Source: SHLJ01 sp041618535
GTDB lineage: Bacteria; Bacteroidota; Bacteroidia; Flavobacteriales; Flavobacteriaceae
Direction: 5' to 3'
Assembly (NCBI GenBank): GCA_041618535.1
Contig: JBFKFP010000005.1
Coordinates: forward strand, 1-42,129
DNA length: 42,129 nt
Shown: in pieces, positions 7,365 to 14,781 of the stretch
How the letters are laid out: each line of letters opens with the position of its first letter
Numbering within the stretch: the stretch's first letter is position 1
Translations under genes and position numbers: made by a program
The notes under the pieces: generated by a model
The model's input: the letters and a program-made list of their open reading frames with translations, nothing else
Databases searched by the model: none
What the model was told of the DNA's origin: nothing

Positions 7365-10300
7365 CTGAGTAATTTTAAGGAAATCATAAACTCATCAAAC
7401 GATCTTTTGTTCTCTAAATCCCAGGCCCTGGCAAACCCGATGGAGAGGGTGGAAGGAAGCAATGAAAATGAAACGAACCTGGTATCGACCTGCAATCCCA
7501 AATCTATAAACCTGGAATCTTCAATCGAGGGTGCGCTTGTGCTCAGATAGGAGCTAAAAATTGTAGGCTGTATCCAGTTGACAAAAAAGTTGAAAGTTCC
7601 CAATTTTCTGAAACGAAAGGGAGGAAGAACCAATTCAGCCGTATTTTTAACAAAACTGCGTGCAATAATGCTGACATCCTCATCGAAACGCAGCCCCGGA
7701 AATGCGAATGGAGTTCGGTAGCGCCTGAAGGTTCGGAAATCGACATAATTATTCCCGAATGAGGCAAATCCAAATCTTGTGAAAGGATTGAAATCTTCCT
7801 GAAAAGAGTGTCCGGCAGCGTTTCTGAACCACAGAGAAGTATGATTAACCGGAAGCTGAAATCCAAAATCAAAGGTCCCGATGACCCTCGCAAATACATT
7901 TCCGGAGGACAGGGTTAAAGCGGGAGTTAGAGATGCACGGATACCTTTTTCATGATCGACGGCACCCAGTGAATTTCTCAAATTCCTGTATGACAAGCTC
8001 GCATCGAAGTCGAAGAAATAAGTCTCATCAAACCCCGGAGCCTCGATCTGTTGGAATGCAGGGGACTGGTCCAAGCCATAATACATGGCTGTCCCAAGAG
8101 CCAGATCCAGATTCTTCGGAGAGTCCCAGATCAGGGAACGCTGGTATTGAAACTCTAAAGCGAGTCCCCTACGGGAAAATTGAGTTGGCCCGAATAAATC
8201 ATAAAAATTAGCCTCGTTATAACCTCCATGAAAAGAAATACTGCCAAAATCTGCATCAACAGAAAAATGAATGATCTCGTTATCATCAATGTCTGCGATT
8301 TCTTCCGGTGTATTATCGGTCCATCCATTCCTCCAACGCTTAGGCGTAAGAGAAAATGAGATCTCGGCGGTTTTCAACTTTAAGGGGTCCGAGAAATTGA
8401 GGTGATACCCGATCCCGATATTGTCCTTATAACCTACCAAAGTGGGGTACGCATAATTCAACTGAATCATCTTCCCCGGTAAATATTTACCTCTTTTTAT
8501 CTTTTCATCATTGACATCATAATCCGCCTCCTTGGGAAATGGCAACTCCCAATCCCCTAGAACAGGAAATTTATCTTTGGTCTTCTTCCCCAAGAAATCA
8601 ATGGCAGATACTCCTTTTGGGTAGCTGTTCGGAATAAAAGCGGGTTGGAAGCCTTTGCTGCTGAAATTGAATACAAAAATTTGATCTTCATCAATTATCA
8701 GGGGTCTGAAGAAACCTGTTTCAGCATTGCTCATGGCCCGTACTCGATTGGTTTCCAAATCTACCTGATACACATTACTGACCCCGGAATAATAAGAACA
8801 GCCGATCAGATATTTACCGTCATCAGAAAACCTGAAACTCTGCGGAGAGGCCGGCTCAAAATTCTGTATGGTGTCTTTTATTTCCCTTCCGTCCTCGAGT
8901 GCTTCCAAATCATAAAGGATAAGGCTCTGATTTCCCCGAAGGTCTGAAACTGCCGCACTTAATTTTTTACCATCAGGTGAGATGTCTATATCGAAGATAT
9001 CGTGTCCGTAAGGAAGAGTTAGCTTTCTGATCCATGAACTGTATGGTTTTTCACTTTCACCAGACGGATCAGATTTAGGGATTTTTACAATCGATGACCG
9101 GCCATGCAGGTGCTTTATCCCCCAAACAGATTTGTCTACGGGGTTGAAACCAAGGTCTCCGGTTCGAAAATCTTTCTGCAGTCGTCGTGTTTTGCCGCTT
9201 TTTAAATCATATGAATTCAAGTCGCGCCAGGCATCATTATCTGTGGTAAAGAAAAGCAGGTCACTTTCCTCATCATAGGTGAGGGATGTCACATAAAAAA
9301 GTGCCGCCCCTTTAATGTCGGTAAGGTGATCCAGTTTTCCGGTTGAAATATCAAGGCTTGCCAGGTAAGGAATTTTTCCGGGATAGTTTACGGCCACGTA
9401 GATCTTGTTTCTCTTCTTATCGTAATGTGGAAATGAGACTGAACCCAGGATACTATTGGAAATCAATTCGGGTTTTGTGACTTCATTCTCCCTGATGCTA
9501 TTCAGGTTTCCACCTTGCCAGTCCTTTTCGAATTCAATCCATTCGTTCCAAACGGTTTCAATTTTTTCACCGATTACATTTTTGAATTGGGCCGCAAATG
9601 AACGCCTGCTGCCATTTCCCCTTTTACCCCATTCAATAATCTTATCCGGGCCATATTTATATGCCAGATATCCCATGAACCTGGTTCCATACAGATAGGA
9701 ATTTGAACGACCTTGGAAATCTGAGGTCACACCTTCCGATTCCAAACCCATGGCTGAATAGATTCGATCTTTTTCCAAAACCTTGGTGCGAAATACCATC
9801 TCATCATAACTCCCCAGGGCTAATCCCAATCCTCCTCCCATCCAGGTTTCCACATACGATGCCAGTCCTTCATGGTACCATCTCGGTGAATATCTTCTCG
9901 GAGTTGTGAGATAACTGTAGAACATGGAAATTGGGTGATGATTGGACGGATCAACTTTACCGAAAAATAGATTTCTATAAAAACGATCGCTATCTGATGC
10001 ATGATCAAGGGCCATTACATGAACAAGTTCGTGATTCATCATCGAGAATACACGCTCCCCTGCGGGACTATTTTCAAATGCATAGCTAAATGGTGACAGT
10101 CCCATGCTAATGGCGTTTCTCGGAACCGCTGTAGCTCCGGCATTGCCGTAATCACCGAAGTCCTGTATCAGGACAGTAATCTTTTCAGATGGCTGGTAAT
10201 CGAAAAGCTTTTTGTGAAAATCGAGTGATACATGAAAACATCGTGTTGCATGAGGCAGGATGTATTTGTGGCCAAAATCATAGGTGACCAGTTTCATATC

Positions 10301-10378
10301 ATCAGTTTCGATCAAATCGAGTTGAGAGAATCCATTGATACAGATCAAAAGGAAAAATAACCGAATGATTTTTTTCAT
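7361..10378 (-). CDS. Exported metallopeptidase with TolB-like propeller and C-terminal beta-barrel
   Basis: This 1005-residue envelope protein has a signal peptide at about 1-18 (MKKIIRLFFLLICINGFSQ). Part one (about 20-300) is peptidase-MA/M1-like: HELVH at 116-120 supplies the HExxH zinc site and catalytic Glu117, and HEGLASYVE, with Glu170 as third ligand, lies about 50 residues on, as in gluzincins. Part two (about 310-630) is a TolB/WD40-like propeller with repeated short blades such as SPDGKKLSAAVSD and FSDDGKYLIGCSY. Part three (about 640-1005) has alternating aromatic strands and ends in a beta-strand (DEFMISLKLL), which looks like an outer-membrane barrel. Cell-surface placement is inferred from this. 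The substrate is unknown. It heads an operon with the PrsW-like protease and perhaps brnQ. Confidence 0.8.
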   Translation of the reverse strand: MKKIIRLFFLLICINGFSQLDLIETDDMKLVTYDFGHKYILPHATRCFHVSLDFHKKLFDYQPSEKITVLIQDFGDYGNAGATAVPRNAISMGLSPFSYAFENSPAGERVFSMMNHELVHVMALDHASDSDRFYRNLFFGKVDPSNHHPISMFYSYLTTPRRYSPRWYHEGLASYVETWMGGGLGLALGSYDEMVFRTKVLEKDRIYSAMGLESEGVTSDFQGRSNSYLYGTRFMGYLAYKYGPDKIIEWGKRGNGSRRSFAAQFKNVIGEKIETVWNEWIEFEKDWQGGNLNSIRENEVTKPELISNSILGSVSFPHYDKKRNKIYVAVNYPGKIPYLASLDISTGKLDHLTDIKGAALFYVTSLTYDEESDLLFFTTDNDAWRDLNSYDLKSGKTRRLQKDFRTGDLGFNPVDKSVWGIKHLHGRSSIVKIPKSDPSGESEKPYSSWIRKLTLPYGHDIFDIDISPDGKKLSAAVSDLRGNQSLILYDLEALEDGREIKDTIQNFEPASPQSFRFSDDGKYLIGCSYYSGVSNVYQVDLETNRVRAMSNAETGFFRPLIIDEDQIFVFNFSSKGFQPAFIPNSYPKGVSAIDFLGKKTKDKFPVLGDWELPFPKEADYDVNDEKIKRGKYLPGKMIQLNYAYPTLVGYKDNIGIGYHLNFSDPLKLKTAEISFSLTPKRWRNGWTDNTPEEIADIDDNEIIHFSVDADFGSISFHGGYNEANFYDLFGPTQFSRRGLALEFQYQRSLIWDSPKNLDLALGTAMYYGLDQSPAFQQIEAPGFDETYFFDFDASLSYRNLRNSLGAVDHEKGIRASLTPALTLSSGNVFARVIGTFDFGFQLPVNHTSLWFRNAAGHSFQEDFNPFTRFGFASFGNNYVDFRTFRRYRTPFAFPGLRFDEDVSIIARSFVKNTAELVLPPFRFRKLGTFNFFVNWIQPTIFSSYLSTSAPSIEDSRFIDLGLQVDTRFVSFSLLPSTLSIGFARAWDLENKRSFDEFMISLKLLR

Positions 10379-10476
10379 CTTTGGTTGGTTAGAAGTTGAT
10401 CAAGTATGTTTGGAGAAAAGATCCGGCTTAATAAAGATCGAAAAAAAAAACAAGCTACCTTATTTCATTTGAAAAT

Positions 10477-10506
10477 AAAATGGGTCGAACTGAATCGACC
10501 CATTTT
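10477..10506 (-). terminator. Rho-independent terminator of the 9-residue-repeat gene
   Basis: A perfect 12-bp hairpin (AAAATGGGTCGA at 10477-10488 and TCGACCCATTTT at 10495-10506) has a 6-base loop. On the minus strand it is followed by TTTTATTTTC, giving a terminator just after the stop of the gene at 10533-11732. It separates that gene from the peptidase operon. Confidence 0.75.
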
Positions 10507-10532
10507 TAAATTTATAGTCAGAAATGATCCGC

Positions 10533-11732
10533 TTATTTAACTGCCAGCTTGTACAACTCGTCAAATTGTGAACTTTTCATCAGTTCATTGAAGGTGTTAT
10601 TCTTCATTATTTCCTGAAATGATGAGCTTTTTGCAAGTTCAGCAAGAACCGGGTTCTTTGCTAATTCCTGAAAAGCGGGGTTCTTCATAAGATTCACGAA
10701 TCCGCCACTTAGGGTCATCCCAACAAAATCGGGATTTCGTGCCATCTCAGTGAATGCCGGAGATCGCAGGAGTTTACCAAAACTGGGGTTCTTGGCAATT
10801 TCATTAAAGGCTGGTGTTTTGGCCAGTTCAACCAGTTCGGCTGATTTTGCCAATTCATTAAACCCAGGATTCTTTGCCAATTCCTGGAAAGCGGGATTCT
10901 TCATGAGATTCACGAATACGCCACTCAGAGTCATCCCAACAAAATCCGGGTTACGCGCCATTTCCTTGAACACTTCCGATTTTGCAAGCTCCTGAAAAGC
11001 AGGATTCTTTGCGAGCTCACTGAATTGATCATACTTGGCCAATTCCTGGAATTGGGAATTCTTTGCCAGTTCCATCAAAGATGGATTTTTAGCCAATTCC
11101 TGGAAAGCAGGGTTCTTCGCGAAATTTACTATTCCTCCAGATATCATAGCTCCAATATATCTCGGATTTTTAGCTAGTTCCTGGAATACGCCCGACTTTG
11201 CAAGCTCCATAAATTCCGGTGTCTTCATCACCTCGGAAAATTGAGGAGATTTCGACAACTCCTGCATCGCAGGTAGTTTTGCAAGCTCATAAAAACTAGC
11301 TGACTTCATCATTTCATCGAATTGAGGAGATTTAGCCAGATCTAAAAAAGCCGGTGTCTTAGCCAATTCTGACAAAGCGGGGTTCTTCGCCAACTCGGCA
11401 AAAGACGGATTTTTAGCCAAATCCAGGAACGTCGCATTCGCAGCTAATTCGGAAAACTCAGGCGACCTCATCAATGTGGTGAAGCTCTCATTTGCCATTA
11501 ACTTCTGAAAGTTCTGATCCTGCAGGATTTGTTGAACCTCTTCCCCTTCAAAGTCCACGGTGACCTCCGAGCGGTCACTCTGGTTCTTGTCTGCTTTCTC
11601 AACTCCATCAATAGTGGAGCCGGCCGCATCATCAGGGGATAGTGTAAAGGATCCTCCAGTTATGAAATATCCTAAAAGTGCTAAGGAGATAAGTGCTGCT
11701 ATCAGTCCGAAGATTTTCTTTGGATTTTTCAT
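10533..11732 (-). CDS. Membrane-anchored protein of 36 tandem nine-residue repeats
   Basis: I do not recognise a family for this 399-residue protein. One hydrophobic segment (about 7-24) after a basic start (MKNPKK) should act as a signal-anchor; there is no lipobox cysteine. An acidic linker (about 30-71) follows. Residues 72-395 are then 36 unbroken units of nine residues with consensus N/S/T-P-x-F-x-E-L-A-K (NPAFQELAK occurs four times exactly), and the chain ends in LAVK. The NP pair looks like a helix N-cap, and positions 4, 7 and 8 are hydrophobic, so each unit is probably a short helical turn in an elongated amphipathic rod. Units 14-15, 22-23 and 30-31 carry a different Gly-rich pair (for example NPDFVGMTL then SGVFVNLMK), giving a second period of eight units (72 residues). 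It is transcribed alone, divergent from a hydrolase gene. Confidence 0.8.
   Translation of the reverse strand: MKNPKKIFGLIAALISLALLGYFITGGSFTLSPDDAAGSTIDGVEKADKNQSDRSEVTVDFEGEEVQQILQDQNFQKLMANESFTTLMRSPEFSELAANATFLDLAKNPSFAELAKNPALSELAKTPAFLDLAKSPQFDEMMKSASFYELAKLPAMQELSKSPQFSEVMKTPEFMELAKSGVFQELAKNPRYIGAMISGGIVNFAKNPAFQELAKNPSLMELAKNSQFQELAKYDQFSELAKNPAFQELAKSEVFKEMARNPDFVGMTLSGVFVNLMKNPAFQELAKNPGFNELAKSAELVELAKTPAFNEIAKNPSFGKLLRSPAFTEMARNPDFVGMTLSGGFVNLMKNPAFQELAKNPVLAELAKSSSFQEIMKNNTFNELMKSSQFDELYKLAVK
10548..11519 (-). repeat. In-frame 27-bp tandem repeat region (36 units, 216-bp super-period)
   Basis: This region codes residues 72-395 of the repeat protein. Each unit is exactly 27 bases, with no indel across 972 bases. 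Three super-units are visible, starting at 11168, 10952 and 10736 (minus strand), each 216 bases apart and each opening with the NP-[DR]-[FY] variant pair followed by NPAFQELAK. The DNA copies are diverged in third positions, which points to old duplication kept under protein-level selection. Confidence 0.85.
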
Positions 11733-11756
11733 GATTTATGTAATTAAATTATTCAA

Positions 11757-11770
11757 TAACTTTAAAGATA
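11757..11770. promoter_or_regulatory. Overlapping divergent -7 elements
   Basis: The 14-base block TAACTTTAAAGATA reads TAACTTTA on the plus strand and TATCTTTA on the minus strand. Both are one mismatch from the Bacteroidetes -7 box TAnnTTTG, and they share the palindrome CTTTAAAG. The starts lie 14 bases downstream at 11784 (plus) and 25 bases downstream at 11732 (minus). Convincing -33 boxes are not visible on either side. Confidence 0.35.
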
Positions 11771-11783
11771 CGAAATTAAATCC

Positions 11784-12584
11784 TTGGATAGTAATAAATT
11801 AGGAAAATCGGTTGATTTCAACGGCATTCAAATCTACTTTGATGACTATGGTGCTGGTGAGACCATTGTCCTTCTCCACGGCTTTTTAGAAGACCGCTCT
11901 ATCTGGAATAACCTGATCAATGAAGTCCAAAACAGCTACCGGGTAATCACCATCGATCTGCCAGGACATGGAGAAAGTGGTTGTTTTTCGGAAGTCCATA
12001 GCATGGAATACATGGCAAAGTCTGTTAAAGCTGTATTAGACTTTCTAGCAATAGAGAAACTGATTATAGCCGGTCATTCAATGGGTGGTTATGTAGCGCT
12101 GGCATTCGCCGAGCTTTTTCCATTTTACGTAAGAGGAATCTGCCTTATCAACAGCACCCCTCTTGCCGACGGTGAAGATAAGAAGATCAATCGTGACAGG
12201 GCCGTAGAAGCGGTCAGGCATAATAAGATGAATTTCGTGGGACTCACATTACCCTCTTTATTTTCTGCTGAAAACCGGGAAAAATATATTGAGAGTTTAG
12301 AGGTTTTAAAAACAAAGGCCTCCCTATTCCCGGTTGATGGGATCACCGCAGCACTTCTTGGTATGAAAGAAAGACCTGATAGGAGTCATATTTTATTGTC
12401 AGGACAAATTCCTTCTCTCCTGATCATCGGAAAAAATGATACCGTGGTTCACCCGGAGAGCCTGAAACAATTTTATAATAAGAAATTGATTTCCATCGCA
12501 GAATTGGAAGGAGGACATATGAGTTATATTGAGGCAATGGAAGATTTATCTTACTTTTTATTACTTTTCATCGAAAATTTATAG
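11784..12584 (+). CDS. Alpha/beta-fold hydrolase
   Basis: This is a 266-residue cytoplasmic hydrolase of the abhydrolase_1 type. The oxyanion motif HG is at 32-33 (VLLHGFLEDRSIW) and the nucleophile elbow GHSMGG puts Ser99 in place. Asp219 (IIGKNDTVV) and His245 (GGHMSYIE) complete the triad. DLPGHGES near residue 58 is the usual conserved loop. The cap domain (about 128-205) is short, so the substrate cannot be guessed; esterase, lactonase and MenH-like activities are all possible. No ATG lies near the start: the frame opens after a stop at 11763, and TTG at 11784 is the best initiator, giving a normal-length N-terminus. It is divergent from the 9-residue-repeat gene. Confidence 0.85.
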   Translation: MDSNKLGKSVDFNGIQIYFDDYGAGETIVLLHGFLEDRSIWNNLINEVQNSYRVITIDLPGHGESGCFSEVHSMEYMAKSVKAVLDFLAIEKLIIAGHSMGGYVALAFAELFPFYVRGICLINSTPLADGEDKKINRDRAVEAVRHNKMNFVGLTLPSLFSAENREKYIESLEVLKTKASLFPVDGITAALLGMKERPDRSHILLSGQIPSLLIIGKNDTVVHPESLKQFYNKKLISIAELEGGHMSYIEAMEDLSYFLLLFIENL

Positions 12585-12609
12585 CTTTTTAACGTTTTTT
12601 ATTGATTTT

Positions 12610-12622
12610 TTTACTATGTTAG
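12610..12622 (+). promoter_or_regulatory. Upstream element shared with the next paralogue
   Basis: TTTACTATGTTAG lies 21 bases before the ATG at 12644. The same block with one change (TTTACTATCTTAG, 12934-12946) precedes the paralogue at 12985. TATGTTAG is one mismatch from TAnnTTTG, so this is probably a duplicated -7 promoter region. Confidence 0.35.
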
Positions 12623-12643
12623 TAGCTCCTAAATCAACTTGAC

Positions 12644-12907
12644 ATGAGCAAATCTACTAATTCCGGTTCTCTGCAAAGGCTCTATTGCGATCTGTTTGGT
12701 CATAATTATGAGATCTCAAAGAAGGTGACGGCGCATGTAAAGGAATATAAATGCCGATGCTGCAAAAAGGAACTGACAACTAACAGCAATGGAAGATTAA
12801 CCGAGCTCACGCCAACCTTTAAGGAGATCAATTCGGTTCTGGAACGAATACATGCGGCAAGAATGATCCGTTCACAGCAAAAAACGAGCTTTTCATCGAT
12901 TTATTAA
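12644..12907 (+). CDS. Small zinc-ribbon-like protein, paralogue 1
   Basis: This 87-residue protein of unknown function has the spacing Cys15-x4-His20-x16-Cys37-x2-Cys40, with an extra Cys39, which suggests one bound zinc. The block YCDLFGHN near the start and KEYKCRCC in the middle recall small phage/plasmid DUF1660-like proteins, but that assignment is tentative. A C-terminal helix (about 58-75, TFKEINSVLERIH) follows the metal site, and the tail is basic. It is closely related to the next gene (shared FGHN, KKVT, KEY, LTP and EIN-VLERIH blocks) and more distantly to the protein at 14413. No signal peptide or membrane segment is seen, so it should be cytoplasmic. Confidence 0.7.
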   Translation: MSKSTNSGSLQRLYCDLFGHNYEISKKVTAHVKEYKCRCCKKELTTNSNGRLTELTPTFKEINSVLERIHAARMIRSQQKTSFSSIY

Positions 12908-12933
12908 CACCCTACAAAACTCATTTATAAGTA

Positions 12934-12946
12934 TTTACTATCTTAG
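12934..12946 (+). promoter_or_regulatory. Upstream element of paralogue 2
   Basis: TTTACTATCTTAG matches the block before paralogue 1 at 12 of 13 bases and lies 38 bases before the chosen GTG. The bases after it are also alike in both copies (a CCTAAA or CTCTAAA stretch), so the whole leader appears duplicated with the gene. Confidence 0.35.
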
Positions 12947-12984
12947 GCTGTCCTCTAAAAGCAACTAATTAATTGTAATACTTG

Positions 12985-13209
12985 GTGAAAAATTTTTACT
13001 GTTCAATCTTTGGACACAATTTTGAGGTCACAAAGAAGGTTACCTATCACATCAAAGAATATACTTGTCAGAATTGTGGACGGCAGATGACGACCAACGG
13101 GCAAGGTCATTTAACTCCCCTTACTCCCAAGTACAAGGAGATCAATGCAGTGTTGGAGAGGATACACCAGAAACGCGTCAAGAGACGTGCCCTTATTCTT
13201 GATCGCTGA
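12985..13209 (+). CDS. Small zinc-ribbon-like protein, paralogue 2
   Basis: This is a 74-residue paralogue of the preceding gene. It repeats the exact metal-site spacing: Cys6-x4-His11-x16-Cys28-x2-Cys31. It also shares SIFGHNFEV, TKKVT, HIKEYTC, TTNGQG, LTPLTP and the helix KEINAVLERIH. A basic tail (QKRVKRRA) follows. There is no ATG; GTG at 12985 or TTG at 12982 directly before it are the only sensible starts, and I chose GTG because it places the conserved Cys six residues in, as in compact family members. The last 17 bases overlap the convergent thiL gene. Function unknown; a nucleic-acid or protein-binding zinc module is an inference. Confidence 0.65.
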   Translation: MKNFYCSIFGHNFEVTKKVTYHIKEYTCQNCGRQMTTNGQGHLTPLTPKYKEINAVLERIHQKRVKRRALILDR

Positions 13210-14245
13210 TCGCATTCCATCCCCTTGCGATTAGCGGGATCTTGCCCCCAGCGCGCGTAACAAGATGACAACCCGCTTCTTTTTCTCTAATATACCCTAT
13301 CACAGTAAGATCAGGATTCGCTTTTATCTTAGGATAGTCTTCCTGGCTTATGGTAAATAATAACTCATAGTCCTCACCTCCGTTTAAAGCTACAGTTGTG
13401 CTGTCTAACTGGAATTCTTCACATGTTGAAATGACCTGCGGGTCCAGTGGAATCTTATCTTCAAACAGTTCACACCCCACTTCACCTGCCTCACACAAGT
13501 GAAGGATCTCTGAAGAAAGCCCATCACTAATATCGATCATTGCGGTTGGCCTCACATCGAGATCAGCCAGCAATTTTACAATATCCTTCCTAGCCTCAGG
13601 CTTTAATTGTCGCTCCACTATATAGATATAAGGTTCGAGGTCGGGCTGACTGTTCGGGTTGACCTGGAACACCTGCTTCTCTCTGTCTAAAACCTGCAAA
13701 CCGAGGTATGCACCTCCGAGATCCCCCGTAACAACCAAAAGATCGTTAACCTTAGCCCCTGCGCGTTGAATCGCCCTGTCCTTCTCAACATGTCCGATTG
13801 CAGTAACGGAAATGATCAGGCCTGCTGTCGAGCTGCTCGTATCACCTCCAACAAGATCGACATCGTAAATTCGGCATGCCGCTAAGATTCCCGAATATAA
13901 TTCCTCCAGCGCTTCCAGACTAAACCGGTTAGAAACCGCAATTGAAACGGTAATATGTGATGCAACAGCATTCATGGAATAGATATCAGAGAGGTTGACC
14001 ATTACAGCCTTGTATCCCAAATGCTTCAGGGGCATGTAGGCCAGGTCAAAATGAACCCCCTCCACCAGGAGGTCTGTAGACACCACTACATCCTTTCCAT
14101 CGAAATTCAGAATGGCTGCATCATCTCCAACCGCTTTTTTTGTTCCCGGATCTTTAACCGGGAATTTTTCAGTCAGTTTCCTGATTAGATTGAATTCGCC
14201 TATTTCACTTATCGGAGTCAGGGATTGATCTTTATTTTCGAACAT
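13193..14245 (-). CDS. thiL: Thiamine-monophosphate kinase
   Basis: This 350-residue enzyme phosphorylates thiamine monophosphate to thiamine diphosphate using ATP and Mg2+, the last step of cofactor synthesis. It has the PurM/AIR-synthase-like two-domain fold. Visible metal and nucleotide motifs are GDDAAI (Asp41, Asp42), STDLLVEGVHFD (about 56-67), NLSDIYSM, GGDTSSS (Asp135) and IDISDGLSSE (about 237-246). Length agrees with the family. No other thiamine gene is nearby, which is common for thiL. It runs leftward between the second and third small zinc-ribbon-like genes and overlaps the second by 17 bases. TAATTTTG at 14257-14250 sits only four bases before the ATG, so the transcript may be leaderless. 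Confidence 0.92.
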   Translation of the reverse strand: MFENKDQSLTPISEIGEFNLIRKLTEKFPVKDPGTKKAVGDDAAILNFDGKDVVVSTDLLVEGVHFDLAYMPLKHLGYKAVMVNLSDIYSMNAVASHITVSIAVSNRFSLEALEELYSGILAACRIYDVDLVGGDTSSSTAGLIISVTAIGHVEKDRAIQRAGAKVNDLLVVTGDLGGAYLGLQVLDREKQVFQVNPNSQPDLEPYIYIVERQLKPEARKDIVKLLADLDVRPTAMIDISDGLSSEILHLCEAGEVGCELFEDKIPLDPQVISTCEEFQLDSTTVALNGGEDYELLFTISQEDYPKIKANPDLTVIGYIREKEAGCHLVTRAGGKIPLIARGWNAISDQE

Positions 14246-14249
14246 GCTG

Positions 14250-14257
14250 CAAAATTA
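14250..14257 (-). promoter_or_regulatory. -7 element very close to the thiL start
   Basis: TAATTTTG on the minus strand is an exact TAnnTTTG match ending four bases before the thiL ATG. If used, transcription would begin at or next to the start codon, giving a leaderless or near-leaderless mRNA. No clear TTG is present at the -33 distance, so confidence is modest. Confidence 0.35.
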
Positions 14258-14412
14258 AATTAATTAGGTCATCATAAGGTAATGGATGGGCATGATAATT
14301 AAGAACAAAATCACACTAAAAGGTGCATTTCATCGAATTTTTCGGTTTTTTATCGTCATGAGTCTGATTTTATTTTAAATTCAATAATCCAAATCTAAAC
14401 TAAACCTTAACC

Positions 14413-14655
14413 ATGCAACCTACTTCTAAGCTGTGCGCGAATTTCGGGCATAACTTTTACAGGGAGAATATTGACGGTCATTTTTCCAATATTGTAAAAT
14501 GTAAAAAATGCTCGAAACAAATCCGGATGAACGCCGATGGCGATTTTGAGGATGTGACCAACTCAAGAACCTCACTCGAACAACTTTTACAAAAACTCAA
14601 TTTCCTGAAAACCAGATACGCCTTCCGCAAAAGAACTCTGGCAGTGAAACTCTGA
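14413..14655 (+). CDS. Small zinc-ribbon-like protein, paralogue 3
   Basis: This 80-residue protein is a distant third member of the family at 12644 and 12985. The overall sequence is much diverged, but the metal-site spacing is identical: Cys8-x4-His13-x16-Cys30-x2-Cys33, with the FGHN block conserved. Residues 34-50 (SKQIRMNADGDFEDVTN) align with the TTNGxGxLTxLT part of the others, and a C-terminal amphipathic helix (LEQLLQKLNFLKTRY) takes the place of their EINxVLERIH helix. The tail is basic. It lies alone on the plus strand, divergent from thiL, and is followed by a strong terminator. No membrane or export signal is seen. Confidence 0.65.
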   Translation: MQPTSKLCANFGHNFYRENIDGHFSNIVKCKKCSKQIRMNADGDFEDVTNSRTSLEQLLQKLNFLKTRYAFRKRTLAVKL

Positions 14656-14681
14656 CCTGTTTAAACCATTCATCGAGCAGG

Positions 14682-14724
14682 ATGCACCACCGGATGATCT
14701 GTGATTCCGTTTGGTGCATTTTTT
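14682..14724 (+). terminator. Rho-independent terminator after paralogue 3
   Basis: ATGCACCA at 14682-14689 pairs with TGGTGCAT at 14712-14719, with an inner CGGA/TCCG stem, and is followed by a run of T. It isolates the small gene from the suf operon. Confidence 0.7.
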
Positions 14725-14781
14725 GCTTAAATCAATAAGTAAATCCTATGCCCATATATGCTAATATAATGTTAGCCTACA

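Noticed and set aside
10438..10451. Poly-A run near 10440 as a regulatory or phase-variable tract.
   Set aside because: It is outside any gene, and no promoter spacing that depends on it can be defined.
10548..11519. Regular 27-base direct repeats that could suggest a CRISPR array or satellite.
   Set aside because: The units lie fully inside one reading frame, have no unique spacers, and vary mostly in ways that keep the nonapeptide pattern.
14246..14412. TPP riboswitch upstream of thiL.
   Set aside because: No conserved riboswitch core was seen, and the best promoter box leaves no leader.
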